DNA of 64,000 nt from an uncultured Aquimarina sp. (lineage in GTDB: Bacteria > Bacteroidota > Bacteroidia > Flavobacteriales > Flavobacteriaceae): NCBI GenBank assembly GCA_947489685.1, contig CANLEM010000001.1:248001-312000 (forward strand), written 5' to 3'. Below the pieces are notes generated by a model. The model searched no databases and was not told the origin of the DNA. It saw nothing but the letters and a program-made list of their open reading frames with translations. Shown here piece after piece: positions 18,761 to 25,770 of the stretch (position 1 is its first letter; every line of letters starts with the position of its first letter). A program made the translations under genes and the position numbers.

Positions 18761-18786
18761 AGTTATAATTTCTGACTTAAAGTGCA

Positions 18787-20520
18787 ATGGGGTTCTATAA
18801 AAATCTTTCATCTATATTTTTATTATTTACGCTTTTCCTTTTTTTGATCGCATTAGGACATGGGCAAGAAACCCATCTAAGCATACCAGATAGTATCACC
18901 CAAAAGACTCCAAAACAACTTGTTGAGGCATTAAAAAGCGCATCATCAAAACATACTCAAATCTATGAGCAAGCACTAATTCAAAAAACAAAACAGAACC
19001 AAGTTTTGGCTACATATTATTTTGAGATTGGTGTTTTTTCTTATGCCAAAGATAATTTTGTAAAAGCTGCGTATTATTTTAAAAAAGCAATACTTCTTAC
19101 CAAAGAAACAGAGAATAGTGAATTTTTATGCACAGCGTATTTAAAATTGGGGAATTCTTATTTAAAAGATTGGAAAAACCAACAAGCTTTGGATGCCTAT
19201 TATACGGCGCTAGATATTATTAAAAGAGGCGGTAGTAAAGAGGATGCCATACGAGCAAATTCTGGTATTATCATGATTCGTAGACGTATGAAACAATTAG
19301 ATAAGGCGCTAGAAGTGTGTAAGCATACGTTACAATTAACCGAAAATTCTACCTTTAAAAATCAAAAAAATCATGTGAATATGCTTACGATTCTCAACGA
19401 GATTTTTTTGACACAAAGACAATATGATTCGGTACTATACTATACAAATATTGGTATTAAAATGAGCGAACCTATATCCTATCATATAGGAACTATTGAT
19501 TTATATACCAAAAAAGGCACCGCTTATCTAGAAAAAAAAGAGTTAAAAAAAGCTTTTGATAACCTAAAAATAGCTCAGTCTTATTTAGAAAATAATAAGG
19601 TTTCTCAAAAAAAATCAATACTTAATTTAAACTACTTCTTTGCAAAGTGTCATTATGAGCAAAAAGACTATGCCCGAGCAATTTATTACTTAGAAAAAAC
19701 AAAAGAAATTATTGATCAAAAGGATGCAAGAAATGAAAGGGTTTTGGATATTTATAAGCTATTGGCAAAATGTAATAATAAATTAGGTAATAAGGAAGAG
19801 AGCGCATTTTGGTTCCAGAAATTTACCGAATTGCATACCCGTTTTCTCGAAGAAAGAGATCAAACTTTCAACAAAATGTATAATAAAGATACGCAAGAAC
19901 TGGGGGATGCTATAAAAGCCTTAGAAACGCAAAAAGAACGCGGCGATGCCCGGTTAAAAAAATATGGTATAGTATCTTTAATAGTTTTACTATTTACTTT
20001 TTTTGTTATCCGTGGTATATATTATCGTAAAAAAGAGGCTAACAAAACCCGATTTGAGCAGTTGATTCAAAAAATATCAGAACTTGAGTCTCAGGAAACC
20101 ACCAAAATTAATATAGCTAAACCTGTACTAAAAGAAGTTGATATTGATGATGAAAAAATTGATAAAATCCTAAAAGGCCTTGATCGATTAGAACATCAGG
20201 AATATTTCCTGAATTTGGATTGCAACCTAAGAACTATGGCCAAAAAAGTAAAAACCAATGCCACCTATTTGTCCAAAATAATTAATACGCATAAAGAGAA
20301 AAGTTTTAATGATTATATCAATGATCTACGTATCGAGTATGTACTAAAACGATTAAAAAATGATCGAAAATTTAGGTCCTTTTCAATATCTTCTATTGCA
20401 ACCGAAATTGGCTATAAAAGTGATAATTCATTTACCAAACATTTTAAAGCAAAAACTGGACTTAACCCTTCATATTATATTAAAAATATAGAAAAATTAG
20501 AGCAACAATCTGCAAATTAA
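18787..20520 (+). CDS. TPR membrane regulator with AraC-type HTH (regulator 3)
   Basis: The 577-residue protein has a signal peptide (about 1-27, ending GHGQ), a TPR region somewhat longer than in regulators 1 and 2, a membrane segment at about 392-410 (VSLIVLLFTFFVIRG) and a C-terminal AraC-type HTH (SSIATEIGYKSDNSFTKHF). It shares an N-terminal extension of about 40 residues (SITQKTPKQLVEALK) with regulator 4, so 3 and 4 form a subgroup. Peptide gene A3 follows 136 bases later. Periplasmic sensing with cytoplasmic DNA binding is inferred from the topology. Confidence 0.88.
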   Translation: MGFYKNLSSIFLLFTLFLFLIALGHGQETHLSIPDSITQKTPKQLVEALKSASSKHTQIYEQALIQKTKQNQVLATYYFEIGVFSYAKDNFVKAAYYFKKAILLTKETENSEFLCTAYLKLGNSYLKDWKNQQALDAYYTALDIIKRGGSKEDAIRANSGIIMIRRRMKQLDKALEVCKHTLQLTENSTFKNQKNHVNMLTILNEIFLTQRQYDSVLYYTNIGIKMSEPISYHIGTIDLYTKKGTAYLEKKELKKAFDNLKIAQSYLENNKVSQKKSILNLNYFFAKCHYEQKDYARAIYYLEKTKEIIDQKDARNERVLDIYKLLAKCNNKLGNKEESAFWFQKFTELHTRFLEERDQTFNKMYNKDTQELGDAIKALETQKERGDARLKKYGIVSLIVLLFTFFVIRGIYYRKKEANKTRFEQLIQKISELESQETTKINIAKPVLKEVDIDDEKIDKILKGLDRLEHQEYFLNLDCNLRTMAKKVKTNATYLSKIINTHKEKSFNDYINDLRIEYVLKRLKNDRKFRSFSISSIATEIGYKSDNSFTKHFKAKTGLNPSYYIKNIEKLEQQSAN

Positions 20521-20538
20521 AAATGTCGCTTTGTAAAT

Positions 20539-20562
20539 ACCGCAATTTGTTTAAAATGCGGT
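20539..20562 (+). other. Stem-loop after regulator 3
   Basis: ACCGCAATTT and AAAATGCGGT pair (one mismatch) around GTTT just after the regulator stop. It is in the same position and has the same loop as the stem-loop after regulator 2. Confidence 0.55.
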
Positions 20563-20656
20563 TTACCGATTATGATATACGAGTAATTAAAAGTAACTTT
20601 CTCTTGTACTACCATAGCGTATACATTAAAAGGGAATAAATATTAAATTTTTAATT

Positions 20657-20824
20657 ATGAAAACACAGACAAACAAAATTACAAGTTTGAAAAAGCTCAC
20701 TATTGCAAGGATTAACCCCAAAGCAATGCATAAAATACAAGGAGGAGAATGTGAACCTACAAATGGGGATACTGGGTCACATAATACATTTTGTGAATGC
20801 GAACCGGGACAGCATAGATATTAA
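20657..20824 (+). CDS. Double-glycine leader peptide, group A3
   Basis: The 55-residue peptide has leader ITSLKKLTIARINPKAMHKI-x-GG (ending residue 30) and a 25-residue acidic core ECEPTNGD ... FCECEPGQHRY. The core has three cysteines and late histidine-aromatic residues, unlike the single-cysteine cores of A1 and A2. It lies downstream of regulator 3 and just before a strong terminator. The conserved leader supports a real gene; whether it is lanthionine-modified is open because Ser/Thr are few. Confidence 0.8.
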   Translation: MKTQTNKITSLKKLTIARINPKAMHKIQGGECEPTNGDTGSHNTFCECEPGQHRY

Positions 20825-20838
20825 AAATTAAACTTTTT

Positions 20839-20866
20839 AAAGCCTTGTGAAAACAAGGCTTTTTTT
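20839..20866 (+). terminator. Rho-independent terminator after peptide A3
   Basis: AAAGCCTTG (20839-20847) pairs perfectly with CAAGGCTTT (20854-20862), followed by a T-run. Confidence 0.9.
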
Positions 20867-20868
20867 AT

Positions 20869-20894
20869 ATCCGCATTTTGAATAAAATGCGGAT
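20869..20894 (+). other. Stem-loop of the ATTTTG family after the A3 terminator
   Basis: A perfect 11-bp stem (ATCCGCATTTT with AAAATGCGGAT) closes a GAAT loop immediately after the terminator. Its placement mirrors the stem-loop at 17005 after peptide A2. Confidence 0.55.
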
Positions 20895-20973
20895 TTGTTG
20901 TTTTTAATCCCTTCTAATCCTCCATACATTGAGATCACAATCAATGCATTTAATTGTGCACAATCATTGATAA

Positions 20974-21006
20974 GGGGAAACCGAAAACCTTTGTAACAGA
21001 GTAGGT
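20974..21006 (+). promoter_or_regulatory. Conserved precursor leader element, copy 2
   Basis: GGGGAA-ACCGAAAACCTT, an AT-rich spacer, then GAGTAGGT, ending 21 bases before the ATG of precursor B2. Core and spacing match copies 1, 3 and 5. Confidence 0.7.
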
Positions 21007-21027
21007 ATATCATAAAATAATAATCTC

Positions 21028-21177
21028 ATGAAAAAAACACAAAAAAAATTACAACTTAAAAAAGTGCAAATCACAAAATTAGAAATGGATAAAGTAAAAG
21101 GAGGAGGATGTGGCCCAACGCATATGTGTAACTCTGTTCCAGAATATTTGGGAGGTATCGGCTGTCATATGTTTTAG
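21028..21177 (+). CDS. Class I lanthipeptide-like precursor, group B2
   Basis: The 49-residue peptide has leader LQLKKVQITKLEMDKVKGG and a 23-residue core GCGPTHMCNSVPEYLGGIGCHMF containing three cysteines. MCN and GGIGCHM are shared with B3 and B4, and the leader is nearly identical to B3, indicating recent tandem duplication. The conserved leader element precedes it by 21 bases. It is a likely LanB/LanC substrate, although only one Thr and one Ser are present in the core. Confidence 0.85.
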   Translation: MKKTQKKLQLKKVQITKLEMDKVKGGGCGPTHMCNSVPEYLGGIGCHMF

Positions 21178-21279
21178 GAGGTGAATTAGGTGTAAGAGAG
21201 GCTGTAAGAGTTGGTGGTGATTTTTTGACAAAAATTGATATTGCCGATGACTAGATTCTCTTAGATCACATTATATAAA

Positions 21280-21311
21280 GGGGTAACCGAAAACCTTTTG
21301 ATAGAGTAGGT
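21280..21311 (+). promoter_or_regulatory. Conserved precursor leader element, copy 3
   Basis: GGGGTA-ACCGAAAACCTT, spacer, GAGTAGGT, ending 22 bases before the ATG of precursor B3. The 3' flank down to the ATG is almost identical to that of copy 2. Confidence 0.7.
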
Positions 21312-21333
21312 AAAAACATAAAATAATAATCTC

Positions 21334-21483
21334 ATGAAAAAAACGCAAAAGAAACTAGAACTCAAAAAAATGCAAATCACCAAATTAGAAATGAATACCG
21401 TAAAAGGGGGATACGGCCCTACAGAACTTATGTGTAACTCTGTCTCTGCGGCAGCAGGGGGTATTGGTTGTCATATGAAATAA
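21334..21483 (+). CDS. Class I lanthipeptide-like precursor, group B3
   Basis: The 49-residue peptide has leader LELKKMQITKLEMNTVKGG and core YGPTELMCNSVSAAAGGIGCHMK with two cysteines, one Thr and two Ser. It is a near duplicate of B2, with the first core cysteine missing and two Ser/Thr positions kept. Dehydration of Thr or Ser and ring closure to C40 or C46 is plausible. No terminator separates it from the A/C-type peptide gene that follows. Confidence 0.85.
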   Translation: MKKTQKKLELKKMQITKLEMNTVKGGYGPTELMCNSVSAAAGGIGCHMK

Positions 21484-21540
21484 ATGAACACAATTTTTTG
21501 TGTTAGTTATAGCGTATTGATGAGATCACTCATCATATCA

Positions 21541-21569
21541 GGAATACTAGAAAACATAAAGAAGTAGGT
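21541..21569 (+). promoter_or_regulatory. Weak copy of the precursor leader element (copy 4)
   Basis: GAAAAC, a short spacer and GAAGTAGGT keep the core of the element, but GGGG and ACCG are lost and the gap to the ATG is 27 rather than 21-22 bases. Confidence 0.45.
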
Positions 21570-21596
21570 AATTCAATTTAAAAACAATATAAAACT

Positions 21597-21773
21597 ATGT
21601 TATCTAAAATTTTAAATGTAAAAGACGTTCAGGAATTGAACAAAAAACAACAAAGTAGTATTAATGGTGGTACAATACTGTATCCCATTGGTTGTAGAAG
21701 GCGTAGAGACTGTTTTGAGGTTACCGGAGAGTTTGGTTGGGCCTGTATAAACAGAACTTGTGTTGCGTTGTAG
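21597..21773 (+). CDS. Bacteriocin-like double-glycine peptide of a different leader class
   Basis: The 58-residue peptide starts MLSKILNVKDVQELNKKQQSS and reaches INGG (residues 22-25). This leader type (ILN-x-KDVQ-x-LNK-x-QQ-x-SI-x-GG) differs from the KGG leaders of its neighbours and resembles Gram-negative bacteriocin-type leaders. The 33-residue core is basic (CRRRRDC) with four cysteines in two C-x5-6-C or C-x4-C pairs, suggesting disulfides rather than lanthionines. A terminator follows. It may be a separate antimicrobial peptide or a partner of the locus. Confidence 0.75.
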   Translation: MLSKILNVKDVQELNKKQQSSINGGTILYPIGCRRRRDCFEVTGEFGWACINRTCVAL

Positions 21774-21800
21774 TGTACTTCTAAATTCTAAGTGAATTCG

Positions 21801-21830
21801 AAAAAGCTCTGCCATAGCAGAGCTTTTTTT
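21801..21830 (+). terminator. Rho-independent terminator
   Basis: A perfect 12-bp stem (AAAAAGCTCTGC with GCAGAGCTTTTT) with a CATA loop and a T-run, after the 58-residue peptide gene. Confidence 0.9.
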
Positions 21831-21972
21831 GTTGCCTTGGCATATCATGAAACTGTAGTACCCAATTCTGGAACATACGTTATATCCTATAGTTTTTTGG
21901 TCCTCTATTTTTGGTGAATGCTTTGCACTTTTTCAAATTGATACAGTGCATAAAGTGATTAGTATAATAAAA

Positions 21973-22003
21973 GGAGATGCCGAAAACCTTGAATAGAGTA
22001 GGC
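21973..22003 (+). promoter_or_regulatory. Conserved precursor leader element, copy 5
   Basis: GGAGAT-GCCGAAAACCTT, spacer, GAGTAGGC, ending 22 bases before the ATG of precursor B4. Here ACC has become GCC and the partner GGT has become GGC, a compensatory pair change relative to copies 1-3. Confidence 0.7.
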
Positions 22004-22025
22004 GTAGTTTAAACACAAGTATCTT

Positions 22026-22169
22026 ATGAAAAAGATCACAAAAAAATTGGAACTTAAAAAAGTAGCTATCACCAAACTACAATTAAGCAAAGTAAAAGGA
22101 GGTGGACAAACATTAATGTGCAATACTACTCCGGCCGAAGAAGGTGGTATTGGTTGCCATATGTTCTAA
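22026..22169 (+). CDS. Class I lanthipeptide-like precursor, group B4
   Basis: The 47-residue peptide has leader LELKKVAITKLQLSKVKGG and a 21-residue core GQTLMCNTTPAEEGGIGCHMF with two cysteines and three Thr. It shares LMCN and GGIGCHM with B2 and B3. It is followed by a palindromic terminator at 22196 and then by regulator 4. Confidence 0.85.
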   Translation: MKKITKKLELKKVAITKLQLSKVKGGGQTLMCNTTPAEEGGIGCHMF

Positions 22170-22195
22170 GATATTTTTAATTTTTTTGATACGAT

Positions 22196-22221
22196 AAAAG
22201 CTCTGCAATTGCAGAGCTTTT
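22196..22221. terminator. Palindromic terminator after precursor B4
   Basis: AAAAGCTCTGCAA and TTGCAGAGCTTTT form a perfect 26-base palindrome with T-runs on both strands. Confidence 0.85.
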
Positions 22222-22231
22222 GCTATATGCG

Positions 22232-22260
22232 TTGTTCTATAAAGTAAATTGTTATTTTTG
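22232..22260 (+). promoter_or_regulatory. Promoter of regulator 4
   Basis: TTG (22232-22234), 18 bases, then TATTTTTG (22253-22260), an exact TAnnTTTG box 23 bases before the ATG at 22284. AAAGTA at 22241-22246 is a partial left arm of the inverted repeat seen at regulators 1 and 2. Confidence 0.65.
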
Positions 22261-22283
22261 GGTAATTAATTTTATACTTGGGG

Positions 22284-24020
22284 ATGATATTTTTTAATTG
22301 GTTTTTGGGGCGTTATGTACTGGGTTTTTGTGTTGTTTTATGCTGCCATACATCGTATAGTTTTACCCAAATAGATACGAATAAAAATAAAACTCAGGAA
22401 GAATTGGTTAACCTTATTAAAAGAGATACAACCGATCAGAGTCATGAGTACGAAGAAGCTTTGATCAATTATCCTGTTTTGGACCAGCAAACTGCAAAGC
22501 AGTGGGTTAATGCAGCAACTTTTTTCTATACAGAAGAACAGTTTGATAAAAGCTTAAAGTTTTTGAATCGAGCTATAACATTAGCTCACAAATTACAATC
22601 GACACATACATTAAGCAGAGCATACAGTATCAAAGGACACATATATCTTAGAGAAGCCGATGATCAAAAAGCACTTGATGCGTATTATAAGGCGATTGAA
22701 ATTGCTCGAAAACATAAAAATATAGAGCATGAGATTTTGGCAAAATCCGGGATGATTATTGTTTACCATAGAACGAAGAAATGGGATAAGGCTCATAAGG
22801 TGGCTACCTATCTGCTTAACAATATTAATGCAACATCCTACGCCAACAAAGAAAACCATGCTAGGATTTATACCACAATAAATGATGCTTTTTTGGCACA
22901 AGAATCGTATGATTCGGTCCTGCACTATGCAAATAAAGGTATTGCTCTAAGCAAAAAACTAGATTTTAAAGAAGGTTTAGTAGACCAGTATATCAAAAAA
23001 GGAATCGTTTTTTATCACAAAGAAAATTATAATAAAGCTTTTGAGTTTTTAAGTCGGGCGCAGCAAATACTCGAAGATAATGATGTAGATAATAGTTTTT
23101 ATGAATTTTTAAACAGCAATTATTTCTTGGCGAGTTGCCATTATAAACTTAAACAATATGATCAGGCAATAACGTATGCACAAAAGAATATTAAGATGTC
23201 TAAAGAAAAGGACTTCGATAAAATAGAAGTTATACAAACGCACTTATTGTTGGCCAATTGTTATCGCGAAAAGAAGAATTATGAAACCGCTTTGCATTGG
23301 AATGATTTATATGTACAAATGCGAGAGCATTATGAAGAAAAGAAGGATAAAACTGTAGATAAGATATTTGAAAAAGCAGCAACAGAACTGGAAAGCGAAA
23401 TTGCAACCTTAAAAAAAGAGAAAGAGGCAGAAAAAGCGAATAAGAAAATCTATCTTATTTTGTCGATTATAATTTCTTTGGGACTTATATTTCTAGCTAT
23501 TCAGTATTACAGAAAACAAAAATCAAATCAAAAGTTATTTGATGAGTTGTTAGAAAAAATGGCTGTTTTAGAAACCGAAGATGAAGATGTAGTAACACCG
23601 GAGATACATAAATTAGAGACTAAAGAAGTAGCTATTGATGATCAAAAAGTAGGTCAGATCCTTAATAAACTTAAAAAATTAGAAGAACAAGAATATTTTC
23701 TAAAGACCGATTGTAATCTAAATACGATTGCCAAAAAAATAAAAACGAATACGACATATCTTTCTAAAATTATCAATATACATAAAGAAAAAAGTGTTAA
23801 GGATTATATCAATGATTTGCGTATAGAATATGTTCTTAAAAAGATAAAAAACGACAGGAAGTTTAGAGCTTTTTCGATAAAGTCAATTGCAAACGAGGTA
23901 GGCTACAAAAGTCATACTTCTTTTACAAAACACTTTAAATCAAAAACAGGGATTAACCCGTCGTATTATATCAAAAATATCGAAAAATTAGAACAGCAAT
24001 TACGACCGCAAAACACATAA
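22284..24020 (+). CDS. TPR membrane regulator with AraC-type HTH (regulator 4)
   Basis: The 578-residue protein, from ATG 22284 (a TTG two codons earlier is less likely), has a signal peptide (about 1-30), TPRs, a membrane segment at about 388-407 (LILSIIISLGLIFLAIQYY) and an AraC-type HTH domain (KSIANEVGYKSHTSFTKHF). It shares an N-terminal block (KTQEELVNLIKRD) with regulator 3. Peptide gene A4 follows 128 bases later. Paralogous to regulators 1-3; DNA binding and peptide sensing are inferred. Confidence 0.88.
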   Translation: MIFFNWFLGRYVLGFCVVLCCHTSYSFTQIDTNKNKTQEELVNLIKRDTTDQSHEYEEALINYPVLDQQTAKQWVNAATFFYTEEQFDKSLKFLNRAITLAHKLQSTHTLSRAYSIKGHIYLREADDQKALDAYYKAIEIARKHKNIEHEILAKSGMIIVYHRTKKWDKAHKVATYLLNNINATSYANKENHARIYTTINDAFLAQESYDSVLHYANKGIALSKKLDFKEGLVDQYIKKGIVFYHKENYNKAFEFLSRAQQILEDNDVDNSFYEFLNSNYFLASCHYKLKQYDQAITYAQKNIKMSKEKDFDKIEVIQTHLLLANCYREKKNYETALHWNDLYVQMREHYEEKKDKTVDKIFEKAATELESEIATLKKEKEAEKANKKIYLILSIIISLGLIFLAIQYYRKQKSNQKLFDELLEKMAVLETEDEDVVTPEIHKLETKEVAIDDQKVGQILNKLKKLEEQEYFLKTDCNLNTIAKKIKTNTTYLSKIINIHKEKSVKDYINDLRIEYVLKKIKNDRKFRAFSIKSIANEVGYKSHTSFTKHFKSKTGINPSYYIKNIEKLEQQLRPQNT

Positions 24021-24148
24021 GATGTAGCACGTCAATTTTCGAAAAATGTGATGCTAGCATTATGCTTTCAACAGTAAAAAAAAGTATATTTCGAAAAAAG
24101 ATTAAGAAACCTTATTAATTTGTAGTATCACACAACAATTATAGTATT

Positions 24149-24343
24149 ATGAAAAACAAACAAACCTATCGCAAAATCAATTTAGAAAAATTAATAGTGG
24201 CAAGAATCACACCTGGTTCTATGCATTATATAAAAGGGGGAGATGATGATATTGAAGGTAAACAAACAAGCCATCCTACCATTGAAATAGAATCTCAGAA
24301 TCATGGGCATTGTATAGAAAGCGATTTATTGCACGTACGATAA
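24149..24343 (+). CDS. Double-glycine leader peptide, group A4
   Basis: The 64-residue peptide has leader INLEKLIVARITPGSMHYIKGG (ending about 31) and a long acidic core of 33 residues (DDDIEGKQ ... HGHCIESDLLHVR) with a single cysteine and three histidines. It is the most diverged of group A but keeps the leader pattern, its place after a regulator, and a terminator 28 bases downstream. Low Ser/Thr-Cys content argues for a signalling role over a multi-ring lanthipeptide, but this is inference. Confidence 0.8.
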   Translation: MKNKQTYRKINLEKLIVARITPGSMHYIKGGDDDIEGKQTSHPTIEIESQNHGHCIESDLLHVR

Positions 24344-24370
24344 CGCAACTATAAAGATCACATTTATGTT

Positions 24371-24397
24371 AAGCACCTTTTTTAAAGGTGCTTTTTT
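24371..24397 (+). terminator. Rho-independent terminator after peptide A4
   Basis: AAGCACCTTT (24371-24380) pairs with AAAGGTGCTT (24384-24393), followed by a T-run. Confidence 0.9.
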
Positions 24398-24528
24398 ATA
24401 CACAAAAGTTAATCATATTAAACCTGATTACCCTTTTTTCCAGAATTTCGTTATGTTTTATTTTTCATTTAACATATTGTCCTTTACATTGCTGTCTTAA
24501 ATCACAGATCAAAACCAGAAGTAATAGT

Positions 24529-25746
24529 ATGAGCACTAAAAAGGCACTCGAAGAAAAACTCCATGAGATATATAACATCCTAAAGACATATGATACTCAA
24601 GAAAAAAATATAGGCGTACTCGCAGGGCTTTCGGGGGTTTCTCTATTTCAGTTTCATTATGCCAGATTAATGGGGTTGGATGAACCAGCAGATATTGGAG
24701 CCGAAATCATTTCGGAAGTTGTAGAACATATAAATAACGGATATACGTTCCCTACTTTTTGCTCGGGTATTGCAGGTGCCGGTTGGGTACTCGCATTTCT
24801 GGACCATGAAGAGTTTATAGAAATCGATATTGATGACCTGTTGGTTGACCTGGATCCTTTTTTATATCAGGCGATGCAAAATGATATCGAACGTGAGTAT
24901 TATGATTTCTTGCATGGTGCTGTAGGGTATGGATATTATTTCTTGAAAAGATATGAAAGCACTAAATCCCAAGAGCTTAAAAATCAATATAAAGAGTATA
25001 TCATTACCTTATTAGAAGCTTTAAAAAAATCATCTAGACTCGATGCTAACGGAAATACATGGTGGGAGTTTGATCTAAATGTAGAAGAAGGAACCCGAGG
25101 AGGTAATCTAAGCTTGTCGCACGGGATATCTAGTATTATTAATTTTTTAAGTAGGCTATATCCCTACGACGACTTTAAGAATTTGACGGCTACAATGTTG
25201 GATGGAGCGATATCGTATGTGCTAAGTCACAAAAACGAAGATACAAATCAGACATCATTATACCCTAGTTGGGTTTACGAAGGAATGCCCAAAAACACAA
25301 GTTCTCGATTGGCATGGTGCTATGGCGATTTAGGAATAGGAATCTCCTTATGGCGAGCCGGTAAAACATTAAACAACTCGGGCTATACAAAAGAAGCGCT
25401 GGAGATGATGAAACACTCTACAAAAAGAAAAGATATTGAAGAAGCAGGCGTTATGGATACGGGTCATTGTCATGGAGCCTCGGGTATCGCTAATATATAT
25501 CACTTTATGTTTCAGGAAACCAAGGATCAGGTATTCGAAGATGCAGCGGCATATTGGATGGATCAATTATTAAAAATGGCAATTCACGAAAATGGAGATG
25601 CAGGTTTTATGCAATGGAAAGGAGATACCAAAGAGTATCAAAAAGAATCCAATTTGCTCGAAGGAATTGCAGGGATCGGACTTACAATCATTTCTTTTTT
25701 GGCTACATTTGAGACAAAATGGGATGAATGTTTGCTAATCAATTAA
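24529..25746 (+). CDS. LanC-like lanthionine cyclase 2
   Basis: Taken from ATG 24529 (MSTKKALEEKL), the protein is 405 residues, the same as LanC 1, and aligns with it from the first residues; an upstream in-frame start at 24388 would add 47 residues lacking LanC character and overlapping the terminator. Zinc ligands C264 (AWCYGDLGI) and C314-H315 (GHCHGASGI) are intact. It heads an operon with the two LanB subunits (24 bases to the next gene), so it is the likely main cyclase; LanC 1 may serve precursor B1. Confidence 0.92.
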   Translation: MSTKKALEEKLHEIYNILKTYDTQEKNIGVLAGLSGVSLFQFHYARLMGLDEPADIGAEIISEVVEHINNGYTFPTFCSGIAGAGWVLAFLDHEEFIEIDIDDLLVDLDPFLYQAMQNDIEREYYDFLHGAVGYGYYFLKRYESTKSQELKNQYKEYIITLLEALKKSSRLDANGNTWWEFDLNVEEGTRGGNLSLSHGISSIINFLSRLYPYDDFKNLTATMLDGAISYVLSHKNEDTNQTSLYPSWVYEGMPKNTSSRLAWCYGDLGIGISLWRAGKTLNNSGYTKEALEMMKHSTKRKDIEEAGVMDTGHCHGASGIANIYHFMFQETKDQVFEDAAAYWMDQLLKMAIHENGDAGFMQWKGDTKEYQKESNLLEGIAGIGLTIISFLATFETKWDECLLIN

Positions 25747-25770
25747 TTAAAACTACAGGACAATACCATT

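Noticed and set aside
21178..21255. Short open stretch after precursor B2 reading GGELGVREAVRVGGD...ADD
   Set aside because: It has no start codon, follows a stop, and is too short to call; it could be a decayed fragment but nothing supports expression.
24388..24528. N-terminal extension of LanC 2
   Set aside because: The 47 residues overlap the terminator of peptide A4 and have no LanC character; from ATG 24529 the protein matches LanC 1 in length and sequence.
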